Shown here piece by piece: positions 31,673-40,492 of a stretch of DNA of 49,216 nt. Source of the DNA: Clostridia bacterium (GTDB lineage Bacteria > Bacillota > Clostridia > Oscillospirales > CAG-272); contig JAFVTI010000005.1 of NCBI GenBank assembly GCA_017503325.1, positions 1 to 49,216 of the forward strand, read 5' to 3'. Each line of letters begins with the position of its first letter. Position 1 is the stretch's first letter. The position numbers were made by a program, and so were the translations under genes. The notes under the pieces were generated by a model that had not been told where the DNA came from, did not search any database, and saw nothing but the letters and a program-made list of their open reading frames with translations.

Positions 31673-32467
31673 TCATATTTCCTTGTTCATTCGATATTCG
31701 TTCGGATTGATGCCAACCAGCTGCTTGAAGCTGCGGTAAAAGCTGCTTTGCGTAGCGTACCCGCACTTCATGGCAATATTGAAAATGCTCTCATTGGTAT
31801 TGCGCAAGAGATAGCAGGCGTGATTGATCTTGATATTGCGCACGTACTCCGAATACGGAACGCCCACGCTCTTGTGAAACATTCTGGACAGATACGCTTC
31901 GTTGTAACGCAATTCCCGCGCAAGCTCATGCAGCGTGCAAGGCTTGTCCACGTGGCTCTCAATATAGGTAAATATTTCATGCAAAAGCCCGTCGTCCGCC
32001 GCAGCCGCATCCTTCTCGGAATGGTCCAGCTCGCGGTAAAACAAGGAGCACACAAGATATAAAAACCCTTTGATGGAAGCAATATCATTGCTCTGTTGCG
32101 CATGCAGGAAAATGTCTCTGTACAGATCGGGAACGTCGTGCAGCACGATCGAGGGCAGGTGATAGCTTGACAACGCCTCCGAAATTGCCGCAATCAAGTC
32201 ACCCGAGAACACGCAAAGCAGGGTCTCGTTGCTCTTTCCCGCCTCGGTTTCGTAGCTGTGGATCCTATGGGGCTTGATCAATACCAGGTCCTTTGCACGC
32301 AAATGATACGTTTCCTTATCGATCTGCATCTGCATTTCGCCCTGCAGCACAAGCACCATCTCATAGCTTCGATGCATGTGCAGGGGGAAGGAGTGATCGG
32401 TATTCCGTTCATACAAGAAGTGATTGGCACTGATGCCATGCTCAATCTCGTAAAACACCATATTCAT
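31673..32467 (-). CDS. AraC family transcriptional regulator, likely xylose-responsive
   Basis: A 264-residue regulator. The N-terminal cupin-like sensor (DHSFPLHMHRSYEMVLVLQGEMQM) carries His residues typical of sugar-sensing AraC proteins. The C-terminal double HTH is complete: TLHELARELRYNEAYLSRMFHKSVGVPYSEYVRNIKI and IFNIAMKCGYATQSSFYRSFKQLVGINPNEYR. AGGAGG lies 7 bases before the ATG. It follows xylA-xylB on the same strand with a 101-base gap and no clear promoter or terminator between, so it is probably the operon's own activator. Confidence 0.92.
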   Translation of the reverse strand: MNMVFYEIEHGISANHFLYERNTDHSFPLHMHRSYEMVLVLQGEMQMQIDKETYHLRAKDLVLIKPHRIHSYETEAGKSNETLLCVFSGDLIAAISEALSSYHLPSIVLHDVPDLYRDIFLHAQQSNDIASIKGFLYLVCSLFYRELDHSEKDAAAADDGLLHEIFTYIESHVDKPCTLHELARELRYNEAYLSRMFHKSVGVPYSEYVRNIKINHACYLLRNTNESIFNIAMKCGYATQSSFYRSFKQLVGINPNEYRMNKEI

Positions 32468-32568
32468 AGCGCATCCTCCTTTCCTGTCCTCTGTATCGAC
32501 GTAACGTGTTCTGACGCGCCGATCCGGGCGGCAAACGCCGTCACCGGATCATACCGCGACAGCAGGCA

Positions 32569-33984
32569 TCAAAAAACTTCCTTCAAAGCGGGATAAAGCT
32601 TTTTATAGGTTGCATATCCGCGATCGTATATCTGTTGCAGACGGGGATCGCACTTGACCGCCAGGGTCTTTTCCACGATCGCATCCGCCGCCTCGTAAAC
32701 GGTCTCGTACTCCTTGCAGGCAGTCATCGCCAGCAATGCGCCGCCCATCGAGGGGCCCTGCTCGGACTTGGTAAGATAAATATCCGCACCAAGGATGTTT
32801 GCCAGTACGGTCTGCCATACCTTGCTGACCGCACCGCCGCCGCAAAGCACAGCCCGGTCGATCCTGACGCCGCCTGCCTCCACACAATCGCGCAGCGCAT
32901 AAGCCACGCCCTCCAGCACCGCAAGGCTCATATCCTCGCGTGAGGTACCGGCGGATAAGCCGACAAACGCACCGCGGGCGTTGACGTCGTTATGCGGGCA
33001 ACGCTCGCCTGTCAGATAAGGCAGGAAATACACGCCCGTCTGACCGTATTTCGGCTCTGCGGGATCGCCGTAATCCGCGTCCAGGATATCCTTGATCCAC
33101 CATTTATTGCAGCTTGCCGCAGACAGGATGCACCCCATCAGATGATACTTGCCGTTGGCGTGTGCAAAATTGTGCAAAGCGGTACCGCACTCGGTATTGA
33201 ACTCATCGCACGGCAAAAAGACCGTGCCGCTGGTTCCCAGCGAAATGCTGCAATCCCCGTCGCGCAGGGTTGCCGTGCCGATCGCTGCACCCGCATTATC
33301 ACCCGCGCCCGCACAGAGAATGGCCTCGGGCAGACCGTACTCTTCCATAAGACGGCCGGTTGCCTCGTAGCTTTCATATAAGGTGGGAAGCATGTCCTGC
33401 GTAATTCCGCAGATCTCACACATTTCGGACGACCAGCACTTATTCTGCACGTCCAGAAGCAGCATGCCTGCCGCATCGGAATACTCAGAGGAAAAGACGC
33501 CGGTCAGTCGGTAAGCAAGATAGTCCTTGGGCAGGCAGATCTTTCTGACCTTGGCAAAAATCTCGGGCTCGTTCTCCTTTACCCAAAGGATCTTGGGCGC
33601 AGTAAAGCCGGGGAAGGCGATGTTGCCGGTATAGTCCGGAAGCACGCCAAGGCTGTTGAGGTATGCAGTCTGCTCGGTGCTTCGTCCGTCGTTCCAAAGG
33701 ATGGCCGGGCGAAGGACCTCGTCATGCTCGTCCAGCAGGACAAGACCGTGCATCTGTCCCGCGATACCCACGCCCTTGACGTCCTTTTCCCTGCCCTGAG
33801 AAAGAACACGAAGGATCTCGACAGCGGCATTGTACCAATCCTCGGGGGATTGCTCACTCCAATTTGTAAAAGGAGAGGATACCGGATAACTGACGCTGTG
33901 CTCACCAAGAATTCTGCCCTCTCTATCGGTCAATATGCCCTTGCAGGCAGACGTTCCAAGGTCAATGCCAATGTAAAAGTTCAT
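32569..33984 (-). CDS. xylB: Xylulokinase
   Basis: A 471-residue FGGY-family sugar kinase that phosphorylates D-xylulose. Seen: N-terminal ATPase phosphate loop IGIDLGTSACKGIL, sugar-site MHGLVLLDE with VGIAGQMHG, WNDGRS, the central GAGDNAGAAIGTATLRDGDCSISLGTSG and the C-terminal AVLCGGGAVSKVWQTVLANILG. The QMHG signature and length point to XylB rather than glycerol or gluconate kinase, supported by xylA one base upstream. Product is xylulose-5-phosphate for the pentose-phosphate or phosphoketolase route. Confidence 0.96.
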   Translation of the reverse strand: MNFYIGIDLGTSACKGILTDREGRILGEHSVSYPVSSPFTNWSEQSPEDWYNAAVEILRVLSQGREKDVKGVGIAGQMHGLVLLDEHDEVLRPAILWNDGRSTEQTAYLNSLGVLPDYTGNIAFPGFTAPKILWVKENEPEIFAKVRKICLPKDYLAYRLTGVFSSEYSDAAGMLLLDVQNKCWSSEMCEICGITQDMLPTLYESYEATGRLMEEYGLPEAILCAGAGDNAGAAIGTATLRDGDCSISLGTSGTVFLPCDEFNTECGTALHNFAHANGKYHLMGCILSAASCNKWWIKDILDADYGDPAEPKYGQTGVYFLPYLTGERCPHNDVNARGAFVGLSAGTSREDMSLAVLEGVAYALRDCVEAGGVRIDRAVLCGGGAVSKVWQTVLANILGADIYLTKSEQGPSMGGALLAMTACKEYETVYEAADAIVEKTLAVKCDPRLQQIYDRGYATYKKLYPALKEVF

Positions 33985-33985
33985 A

Positions 33986-35293
33986 TCAGACTCCAGAAAA
34001 AAGGATGTTATTCAAAACGGATTCGAGGTATTCCTGTCTGCCGCTTGCGGGAATCACGTCGGTCAGCTCAGCAGCATATGCAGCCAAGGACTCCAACGTC
34101 TCTTTGCCCTCTCTGATCGACTTGCCGATACCGTCGTTGTAAGACGCATAGCGATTTGCAACGAACTCATCGATTCTGCCGTCCTCAATGATCTGGTAAG
34201 CCTTGATCAGACCAAGTGCAAACGCATCCATACCTGCAATATAAGAGAGCAGAACGTCCTCAAAGGTGTTGGACTGTCTGCGCGCCTTGGCGTCAAAGTT
34301 AAGTCCGCCGTTGGTAAAGCCGCCTGCCTTGATCACCTCGTACATGCAAAGCGTGGTGTCGTAGATGTTGGTCGGGAACTGGTCGGTATCCCAGCCGAGC
34401 AGCATATCGCCCTGGTTTGCATCGATCGAGCCGAAAATGCCGTTGACGGTCGCCATGCGCAGCTCGTGCTGGAAGGTATGACCTGCAAGGGTTGCGTGGT
34501 TTGCTTCAATGTTCATCTTGAAGTCGTCCATCAGACCGTAGGTGCGCAGGAAGTTTGCGCAGGTTGCTACGTCAAAATCATACTGATGCTTGGTAGGCTC
34601 CTTGGGCTTGGGCTCAATGTAGAAGTCGCCGGTAAAGCCGTGTGCACGACCGTAGTCACGCGCCATGGTCAAGAACTTGCCCATGTTATCCAGCTCCAGA
34701 GCAATGTCGGTGTTGATCAGCGTATCATAGCCTTCTCTGCCGCCCCAGAATACGTAACCGGGAGCACCCAGTTTGATGGCAGCATCGATTCCTGCCTTGA
34801 CCTTACCTGCTGCAACGGCGTAAACGTCTGCGCTGGGGCTGGTGGAAGCACCTGCCATAAACATTTTATTGCCGAACATATTGGCGGTTACCCACAGAGG
34901 CTTGATGCCGGTCTCATTCTGCTTTTCGAGCAGATAGTCGGTCATGATCTCCAGGTTTGCAATGCTTTCTGCAAGCGTTGCACCCTCGGGAGCGATGTCA
35001 ACGTCATGGAAGCAATAGAACTCGATGCCCAGCTTCTGCATCAGATCAAACGCAAAGTCCACCTTTGCCTTATGCATCTCGATGCCGCTCTTGCCAAAGG
35101 TCTTGTCCATGGTTTCGCCACCGAACATATCCGTGCCCGAAGCGTTGCAGGTGTGCCACCAGCTCAATGCAAAGCGAAGATGCTCCGCCATAGTCTTGCC
35201 GCCGATCACGCGGTCCTTGTCATAATAACGGAAAGAGTAAGGATTCTTGCTGTCAGCTCCCTCGAAGAGGATCTTTTCTGCTATAACGTTCAT
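33986..35293 (-). CDS. xylA: Xylose isomerase
   Basis: A 435-residue metal-dependent isomerase converting D-xylose to D-xylulose. The class II (long) type is shown by the N-terminus ([18 protein letters not shown]) and length. Catalytic motifs: [12 protein letters not shown] with the active His, [16 protein letters not shown] with metal ligands, and [18 protein letters not shown]. Start at 35293 has AAGGA upstream; the long upstream frame is rejected because it covers the promoter region. Stop is followed by one base and the xylB ATG, so the two are coupled. Probably under the AraC-type regulator at the end of the operon. Confidence 0.96.
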   Translation of the reverse strand: MNVIAEKILFEGADSKNPYSFRYYDKDRVIGGKTMAEHLRFALSWWHTCNASGTDMFGGETMDKTFGKSGIEMHKAKVDFAFDLMQKLGIEFYCFHDVDIAPEGATLAESIANLEIMTDYLLEKQNETGIKPLWVTANMFGNKMFMAGASTSPSADVYAVAAGKVKAGIDAAIKLGAPGYVFWGGREGYDTLINTDIALELDNMGKFLTMARDYGRAHGFTGDFYIEPKPKEPTKHQYDFDVATCANFLRTYGLMDDFKMNIEANHATLAGHTFQHELRMATVNGIFGSIDANQGDMLLGWDTDQFPTNIYDTTLCMYEVIKAGGFTNGGLNFDAKARRQSNTFEDVLLSYIAGMDAFALGLIKAYQIIEDGRIDEFVANRYASYNDGIGKSIREGKETLESLAAYAAELTDVIPASGRQEYLESVLNNILFSGV

Positions 35294-35317
35294 AAGTATT
35301 GAATTCCTTTCATGAAT

Positions 35318-35399
35318 TAAGTTATAATGGTACAATTTTATTATATCATATGTTGTCCCATTTCGCATTCGCATTTTTTGCCATATTTTATCCATTTCG
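35318..35399 (-). promoter_or_regulatory. xyl operon promoter region with direct repeats
   Basis: The clearest -10 on the minus strand is TATAAT near 35338-35343, with no good -35. Upstream are two copies of CGAAATGG (plus-strand CCATTTCG at 35358-35365 and 35392-35399), 34 bp apart, about three helical turns, plus a tandem ATGCGA. This is what an AraC-activated promoter would look like; the assignment is inferred. Confidence 0.45.
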
Positions 35400-35470
35400 A
35401 TACTTCCTTTTGGCTGTAATTTGTCTTTATTTGACCTTTTGAGCGTCCACTTCCCTAAAAAGCAAATCAT

Positions 35471-35519
35471 CCGAACGATTCTCCGGGGAAAAGAATTGTT
35501 CGGATGTTTTCCCTTGGCC
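35471..35519 (+). terminator. Hairpin between xylA and the catalase gene
   Basis: CATCCGAAC-G-ATTCT pairs with AGAAT-T-GTTCGGATG (one G-T pair), followed by TTTTCCC on the plus strand. The rest of the 35300-35671 gap shows the xyl promoter and no gene. A catalase promoter must lie in 35520-35650, but I see no clear consensus. Confidence 0.5.
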
Positions 35520-35671
35520 GAAATGACAGGATTCAAATCTGCAGCATCAGCGTTCCAAACCGCACGACGTCTGTTTTTTGCCTGATTTTTTTGTGGAGTT
35601 TCTACATTGATCCATATATTTTTCTCCACTTTGGGCAATCATAACGGTGAACACAAAAAACGGAGGTATCT

Positions 35672-36334
35672 ATGTTCAAACACGAAAAATTATTATTCCA
35701 TCCCGTAGAGGTAGAAAGACCAAATCCACAGTATGCCGTATTGCTTCAGGAGCAGCTTGGGGGCGGCAATGGCGAGCTCAAGGCAGCTATGCAGTATATG
35801 TCGCAGAGCTTCAGAATCAAGGATCCCGAAATCAAGGATCTTTTCCTCGATATCGCCGCAGAGGAGCTGGGGCACATGGAGATGGTGGCACAGACCATCA
35901 ATCTGCTCAACGGTCACGACGTGGATGCAACCAAGGTGCAAGCGGGTGAGGTGCAGACCCACGTGCTGCTCGGACTGAATCCCGGGCTTATCAATTCCTC
36001 GGGATACTCCTGGACGGCGGATTACGTCACCGTCACGGGCGACCTTTGCGCAGACCTGCTGTCCAATATCGCATCCGAGCAGCGCGCGAAGGTGGTTTAC
36101 GAGTACCTTTACCGTCAGATCGAGGACAAGAAGGTCAGAGAGACCATTGATTTCCTTCTCAACCGCGAGGAAGCACACAACCAGATGTTCCGTGACGCCT
36201 TCAACAAGGTGCAGGAAACGGGATCGAACCGCGATTTCGGCACGACCAAGGCTGCAAAGATGTATTTTTCCATGTCCAATCCCGGACCGGATACGTTTGC
36301 AACGGGTGAGACGCACGCTCCGGCTTTCAAGTAA
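35672..36334 (+). CDS. Manganese (non-haem) catalase
   Basis: A 220-residue ferritin-like protein with two Mn per subunit that breaks down hydrogen peroxide. Metal ligands are visible: Glu in GGGNGELKAAMQYM, E-x2-H in AAEELGHMEMVAQT, Glu in ASEQRAKVVYEYL and E-x2-H in NREEAHNQMF. The length is that of short clostridial/spore-coat CotJC-type catalases rather than the 270-residue Lactobacillus type, so a coat role is an alternative. GGAGG lies 7 bases before the ATG. Stands alone with its own terminator. Confidence 0.93.
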   Translation: MFKHEKLLFHPVEVERPNPQYAVLLQEQLGGGNGELKAAMQYMSQSFRIKDPEIKDLFLDIAAEELGHMEMVAQTINLLNGHDVDATKVQAGEVQTHVLLGLNPGLINSSGYSWTADYVTVTGDLCADLLSNIASEQRAKVVYEYLYRQIEDKKVRETIDFLLNREEAHNQMFRDAFNKVQETGSNRDFGTTKAAKMYFSMSNPGPDTFATGETHAPAFK

Positions 36335-36341
36335 ATATTCA

Positions 36342-36378
36342 AAATCACCGTCAATGCTTTGGCGGTGATTTCGTTTTA
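36342..36378 (+). terminator. Terminator of the catalase gene
   Basis: AAATCACCG / CGGTGATTT, 9-bp stem with a 12-base loop, followed by CGTTTTA. Confidence 0.75.
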
Positions 36379-36429
36379 TATAAGAACCTCAACATTTGCG
36401 TCGCAGTAAGCAAAAAATAGACTGATCGG

Positions 36430-36458
36430 TTGAAAAGTTCATAGAAATATGATACAAT
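36430..36458 (+). promoter_or_regulatory. Sigma-A promoter of the esterase gene
   Basis: TTGAAA (36430-36435), 17 bp, TACAAT (36453-36458). Fifteen of the 17 spacer bases are the same as in the promoter at 38968-38996. Confidence 0.8.
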
Positions 36459-36505
36459 GTTTATAGTAAGCAATAACGTAACGAATCATAAGGGATCGGG
36501 TATTT

Positions 36506-37435
36506 ATGAAATATAAAATTAAGAAAGAATTCTTTCCGTTTTCGCATTTCACGCCGCCCATCAGCGAAAAGTTCCTCGCCATGGCTGTGCCGCACATGAA
36601 AACGCCGAAGTACATATTCAAGGACAAGGAGCTTGACGTGAGCCGTCACGAGATTCAAAGCTACGACGGCGAGAAGATCGAGTGCTTTCTGATGTCACCC
36701 AAGTCGTTGGGAGATCATGCTCCCTGCCTGATCTACATTCACGGCGGCGGATTCGTGCTTGCAGCGGCAGGCTATCACTATAAGAACGCCATGCAGTACG
36801 CGGGAGAGGTGGGCTGCAAGGTCGTGTTTGTGAATTACCGCCTCGCTCCGCAAAATCCCCATCCCGTATTCTTTGAGGATTGCTATGCCGCCATGTGCTG
36901 GACTTATGACAATGCAGAAGCCCTTGGCATCGATACCTCTCGCATTGGCATTGGCGGTGACAGCGCGGGCTCAACGCTTGCGGTCGGCGTTTGCATGATG
37001 GCAGGAGACAGAAAACATCCCGTGAAGTTCGTCTTTCAGATGCTTCCGTATCCGTTCCTCGATATGCGCAATAACAGCGAGTCCTGTCAAAAATTCACCG
37101 ATACACCCATGTGGAATTCTACGCTGTCAAACAGAATCGCACCGATGACAAAGGTGGATCGGAACAATCCAAACTACGTCTATTATTCGCCCGTGGAAGC
37201 CGAGAACTTTGAAGGTCTGCCGCCTGCCTATATCGAAACGGCGGAGTTCGATTGCCTGCACGATGACGGCATTCTGTACGCAGAAAAGCTCCGCGAGGCG
37301 GGTGTCGAGGTCACGCTCAACGAGACCAAAGGCACGATGCACGGCTTTGACATTATGCAGAAAGCAGAGACAACCAAGGCGGCACTTGCGGCAAGAATCG
37401 CGTTTATGAGAAAGGTTCTTGAGAAAGATAAATAA
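36506..37435 (+). CDS. Alpha/beta hydrolase, hormone-sensitive-lipase-type esterase
   Basis: A 309-residue cytoplasmic carboxylesterase. The oxyanion motif IYIHGGGFVLAAAGYH (near residue 75), nucleophile GIGGDSAGSTLAVG (Ser near 155), acid in AEFDCLHDDG and His in GTMHGFDI complete the HSL/family IV triad. Start at 36506 follows AAGGGATCGGG, a modest ribosome site, about 40 bases after the promoter start. Substrate probably a short-chain ester. A P-loop kinase gene follows 21 bases later. The flanks of this gene reappear fused at 38968-39021. Confidence 0.92.
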   Translation: MKYKIKKEFFPFSHFTPPISEKFLAMAVPHMKTPKYIFKDKELDVSRHEIQSYDGEKIECFLMSPKSLGDHAPCLIYIHGGGFVLAAAGYHYKNAMQYAGEVGCKVVFVNYRLAPQNPHPVFFEDCYAAMCWTYDNAEALGIDTSRIGIGGDSAGSTLAVGVCMMAGDRKHPVKFVFQMLPYPFLDMRNNSESCQKFTDTPMWNSTLSNRIAPMTKVDRNNPNYVYYSPVEAENFEGLPPAYIETAEFDCLHDDGILYAEKLREAGVEVTLNETKGTMHGFDIMQKAETTKAALAARIAFMRKVLEKDK

Positions 37436-37456
37436 GAATTTGTAAGGATAAAAAGT

Positions 37457-37972
37457 ATGATTGTTTTAATAACGGGAGCATCACACACAGGTAAAACTAC
37501 ACTTGCTCAAAAGCTGCTCGAAACATATAAACACCCATATCTCTCAATCGACCACCTTAAAATGGGGTTAATTCGCAGTGGAAATACCAAGCTCACTCCA
37601 ATGAGCGACGACAAGGATTTGACCGCGCACTTATGGCCTATTGTTCGTGAGATGATTAAGACAGCAATTGAGAACAAGCAGAACTTAATTATTGAAGGTT
37701 GCTATATTCCGTTCGATTGGCAGAAAGACTTTGACTCCGAATATCTTGAAAGCATCAAATATTACTGTCTTATAATGAGTGAGAAATATATCAGAAACCA
37801 TTTTGCTGACATAAAAAAGTATGCAAACGTCATTGAAACTCGTATGGATGATGAATGGTGTACAATGGAGAGTGTATTGGCAGATAATGCCGAAGTCCTT
37901 TCCCTTGCGCAAAAGCATAATGCGAACTACATACTCATTGATGATCAGTACGAAATCAAGATTGAGTTATAA
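37457..37972 (+). CDS. P-loop kinase of the adenylate/zeta-toxin-like AAA_33 type
   Basis: A 171-residue cytoplasmic protein. Walker A is GASHTGKTT (residues 7-15), followed by YLSIDHLKMGLI (substrate-side Asp) and a beta-strand NLIIEGCYIPFDW as in small-molecule kinases. No antitoxin gene is adjacent, so a toxin role is not supported; a metabolite or nucleotide kinase is more likely. The gene is AT-rich. Start has AAGGA upstream. A 92-bp repeat element begins three bases after the stop. Confidence 0.8.
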   Translation: MIVLITGASHTGKTTLAQKLLETYKHPYLSIDHLKMGLIRSGNTKLTPMSDDKDLTAHLWPIVREMIKTAIENKQNLIIEGCYIPFDWQKDFDSEYLESIKYYCLIMSEKYIRNHFADIKKYANVIETRMDDEWCTMESVLADNAEVLSLAQKHNANYILIDDQYEIKIEL

Positions 37973-37974
37973 CG

Positions 37975-38066
37975 ACAAATTGCAATTTGTCGAGAGAATC
38001 AGAGCGAGGCCGGCAGAAAACGATCTGTCAGCCCTCAAAAATTGACACGCAGAAAGCAAAGAAAAC
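37975..38066. repeat. Structured intergenic repeat, copy A
   Basis: The element begins with the palindrome ACAAATTGCAATTTGT, continues with an imperfect hairpin (GAGGCCGGCAG / CTGTCAGCCCTC) and ends with a conserved tail (CAAAAATTG...GCAGAAAGCAAAGAAAAC). Related copies lie at 40205 and 48002. Each directly follows the stop codon of a plus-strand gene. Confidence 0.75.
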
Positions 38067-38068
38067 AA

Positions 38069-38105
38069 CCGCTGAGGAATCTCACGAAACCTCAGCGGCG
38101 TTTTT
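38069..38105. terminator. Bidirectional terminator
   Basis: CCGCTGAGG / CCTCAGCGG, followed by CGTTTTT on the plus strand and by TTGTTTTC on the minus strand. It ends the kinase gene and the convergent acetyltransferase gene. Confidence 0.88.
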
Positions 38106-38109
38106 ACGT

Positions 38110-38763
38110 TTATCTGACTACCGAAGAATGACTATAGATATAGAATTCCTCTTGGCTCGGCATCCACTTTTTTTCTTTGGGGGAGAAAGTGGCGTCGAAT
38201 GCCTCGACCGCAGCGGTGTCCTCACAGCAATCGGCGGCGGTAGATGGAATGTACATCCACTTTCTGCCGTCAAGAGCGTTCGGCACAAGCTCGCAAACGA
38301 GAAGTGCCGTCGGGAAGTTTCTGTCTACGATAAAGCTGACGTTCTTCTTTTTGCAACTTACGAAACCACGGCTGACGTAGTTGCCCTGATTTCCGAAATT
38401 GATGTTTACATCATAGCCCATCTTACGTGCTACCTCAAAGGAATACTCAATCAACATTTTGCCGAGCTTCTGCCTTTGATATTCGGGAGCAACGCAAAGC
38501 GGCCCGAAGGAAAGTATCTCCTTTCTCTCTCCGTTCTCGTCCTCAAGCCATGCTTTGGTGTACATGATATTGCCGACAATCTTACCGTCAAGCTCAAGCA
38601 CGAACGCAAGCTCGGGGATGAAGTCGGGATGATTACGCATCATGTGGACGAAATAATGTTCATCTGCGCCCGGCTTGTAGATGTTCCAAAACGCCTCACG
38701 GGTAAGTTCTTCTACTGCTTTGTAATCTTTTTCTGTTTCTAAACGTATCGTCAAATTGTTCAT
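38110..38763 (-). CDS. GNAT family N-acetyltransferase
   Basis: A 217-residue acetyltransferase. The acetyl-CoA loop is LCVAPEYQRQKLGKMLIEY (Q/R-x2-G/K type, residues about 91-110), preceded by the usual strands ELAFVLELDGKIVGNIMY. The C-terminal half (CKKKNVSFIVDRNFPTALL ... KEKKWMPSQEEF) matches clostridial GNATs annotated as putative acetyltransferases. Substrate unknown. AAAGGA precedes the ATG; single-gene unit with a leader of about 150 bases from the promoter at 38918-38946. Confidence 0.9.
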   Translation of the reverse strand: MNNLTIRLETEKDYKAVEELTREAFWNIYKPGADEHYFVHMMRNHPDFIPELAFVLELDGKIVGNIMYTKAWLEDENGERKEILSFGPLCVAPEYQRQKLGKMLIEYSFEVARKMGYDVNINFGNQGNYVSRGFVSCKKKNVSFIVDRNFPTALLVCELVPNALDGRKWMYIPSTAADCCEDTAAVEAFDATFSPKEKKWMPSQEEFYIYSHSSVVR

Positions 38764-38917
38764 TGTTAAATCCTTTCATAATTGTGACGCTCAAAGTACG
38801 AGAGGATTGCCGAGAATGTATTTGCAAACCTCTCGTTTACAATACAATCTCCAAAAGGTTGGTGTTTTTCAAAAAGCACACTCCGATAAAAATATTCAAG
38901 CCTAAGCTTGTAAAGAT

Positions 38918-38996
38918 ATTATATCATAAATATGTGAATAGTTCAATCACCCACCCTTATAAAACGATTGAAATATTCATAGAAATATGATATAAT
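38918..38996. promoter_or_regulatory. Back-to-back divergent promoters
   Basis: Minus strand: TTGAAC (38941-38946), 17 bp, TATAAT (38918-38923), for the GNAT gene. Plus strand: TTGAAA (38968-38973), 17 bp, TATAAT (38991-38996), for the chromate transporter genes. The two -35 boxes are 21 bp apart. Confidence 0.8.
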
Positions 38997-39045
38997 AAAC
39001 TCATCGATAAATAAGAATTTGCATGTGAGATAAATGGAGGCTCTT

Positions 39046-39633
39046 GTGGGGAAAATAAAAGGCTATCTCTGGCTTTTTTTGACAATGCTGAAAATAGGGT
39101 TGTTCACCTTTGGTGGTGGATATGCCATGATCGCTCTGCTTGAAAATGAGTTTGTAGAAAAAAAGAAATGGCTTGAAAAAGATGAGTTTTTGGATGTTGC
39201 GGCCATTGCCGAATCTACGCCCGGTCCTATTGCCATCAATGCGGCAACTTACATAGGATACAAAAATTCTGGAGTGATCGGCTCAATGATTGCGACTCTT
39301 GGCATTTGTATTCCGTCGTTTGTTATCATCTACGCAATATCACTGTTCTTTGATGCCTTTCTTTCTTTGACATTGGTTGCATACGCTTTCAAGGGTATTC
39401 AGATATGTGTGGTGTATCTGATCCTTACAGCAGGACTGAAGATGTTGAAGCAGATGAAGAAAACCGCATTTAACATAATCATTATTTCGATAACACTGAT
39501 CTGTATGGTTGTGTTTTCATTTTTCGCGGTGAAGTTTTCAACGATATTTTACATACTGATCAGTGGGATATGCGGCGTAGTGGTATATCTTCTCGGCAAA
39601 ATAAGGAAGGAGAAAAAGCATGATCTATCTTGA
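39046..39633 (+). CDS. Chromate transporter family protein, first half (ChrA N-type)
   Basis: A 195-residue membrane protein with about six segments, one half of the split CHR transporter. Motifs: MLKIGLFTFGGGYAMIALLENEFVEKKKWL and AAIAESTPGPIAINAATYIGYK. I favour GTG at 39046, because GGAGG lies 5 bases upstream; an ATG at 39034 overlaps that GGAGG and adds four residues. The family exports chromate or imports/exports sulfate-like anions as a hetero-oligomer with the next gene. In an anaerobe the true ion may not be chromate. Confidence 0.88.
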   Translation: MGKIKGYLWLFLTMLKIGLFTFGGGYAMIALLENEFVEKKKWLEKDEFLDVAAIAESTPGPIAINAATYIGYKNSGVIGSMIATLGICIPSFVIIYAISLFFDAFLSLTLVAYAFKGIQICVVYLILTAGLKMLKQMKKTAFNIIIISITLICMVVFSFFAVKFSTIFYILISGICGVVVYLLGKIRKEKKHDLS

Positions 39634-40192
39634 ATTGTTCTTAACCTTCCTTCAGATCGGTGCATTCTCCTTTGGTGGTGGATACGGAATGATATCGTTA
39701 ATCAGAGAAAAGGTCTTGATGTACGGTTGGCTTACCGAGGAAGAAATGCTCAATATGATTGCCGTAGCTGAATCCACTCCCGGACCGATAGCGGTTAATA
39801 TGGCAACCTTCGTTGGCTCGTCACAAGGCGGATTTCTTGGTGCACTTCTTGCTACACTTGGTGTGGTATTACCGTCGTTTTTTATCATTCTAATAATCGC
39901 AGCGCTGATACGCAACTTTATGAAATATGCGGGGGTAAAGGCGTTCCTCGGCGGCATCCGTCCGTGTGTTGTTGGCTTGATACTCGCAACGGCAATTACG
40001 ATGTTTATGAGTACGGCAATCGGCTTCAGTGGTATAGGAGATACGCTTGCCATAGATTTTAATGGCATTATCATATTCGCCATATTGATAGCAATCAGTG
40101 TCGTAGCAAAGCTTGCGCTAAAGAAAAAGCCGTCTCCGATACTGATGATCGTCGTATCGGCAGGTCTTGGTATGCTGATGTATTCATTATAA
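39620..40192 (+). CDS. Chromate transporter family protein, second half
   Basis: A 190-residue membrane protein homologous to its upstream partner: FLQIGAFSFGGGYGMISLIREKV and AVAESTPGPIAVNMATFVG. It starts inside the end of the first gene (14-base overlap), so the two are made together and probably form an antiparallel pair. AAGGAGAAAAAGC precedes the ATG. Structured repeat copy B follows the stop. Confidence 0.9.
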   Translation: MIYLELFLTFLQIGAFSFGGGYGMISLIREKVLMYGWLTEEEMLNMIAVAESTPGPIAVNMATFVGSSQGGFLGALLATLGVVLPSFFIILIIAALIRNFMKYAGVKAFLGGIRPCVVGLILATAITMFMSTAIGFSGIGDTLAIDFNGIIIFAILIAISVVAKLALKKKPSPILMIVVSAGLGMLMYSL

Positions 40193-40204
40193 GGATTTTG
40201 ATAA

Positions 40205-40297
40205 ACAAATTCCAATTTGTCGGGATGATGATAAGAGCGAGGGCTGACGAAATCAATCGTCAGCCCTCAAAATTTGAGTCGGAGAAAGCAAAGAAAA
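40205..40297. repeat. Structured intergenic repeat, copy B
   Basis: Begins ACAAATTCCAATTTGT, then a perfect 10-bp hairpin GAGGGCTGAC (40239-40248) / GTCAGCCCTC (40259-40268), then AAAATTTGAGTCGGAG and AAAGCAAAGAAAA. It lies 12 bases after the chromate transporter stop and just before the thi promoter. Confidence 0.75.
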
Positions 40298-40326
40298 GCA
40301 AATTCGAAGAAATTCACAAAACATAC

Positions 40327-40355
40327 TTGTTTTTTTCTGTAAACAGGTGTATAAT
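40327..40355 (+). promoter_or_regulatory. Promoter of the thiamin operon
   Basis: TTGTTT (40327-40332), 17 bp, TATAAT (40350-40355), placing the start point about 10 bases before the riboswitch. Confidence 0.75.
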
Positions 40356-40372
40356 ATACGCACAACTGAACA

Positions 40373-40458
40373 AACGGGAGCTTGTATACAGGCTGAGAGG
40401 AAGGTGTGACCTTCGACCGAGAACCTGATTTGGATAATGCCAACGTAGGGATGCCTGA
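40373..40458 (+). promoter_or_regulatory. TPP riboswitch (THI element)
   Basis: The conserved aptamer parts are visible in order: GGGAGCTTG at P1/P2, GGCTGAGAGG, the P3 hairpin AAGGTGTGACCTT, CGACCGAGAACCTGAT, TTGGATAATGCCAACGTAGGGA. These are the bases that bind the pyrimidine and pyrophosphate of thiamin diphosphate. A terminator at 40493-40521 completes the switch, so high TPP should stop transcription before thiS. Confidence 0.97.
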
Positions 40459-40492
40459 TACGAGGATATTGGGAGGAACAAGAGATTTTTTT

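Noticed and set aside
37457..37972. Zeta-toxin of a toxin-antitoxin pair
   Set aside because: The P-loop kinase fold fits, but no small antitoxin gene is adjacent and the upstream gene is an esterase.
39034..39045. ATG start of the first chromate transporter gene
   Set aside because: This ATG overlaps the GGAGG that serves the GTG at 39046. It remains possible and changes only four residues.
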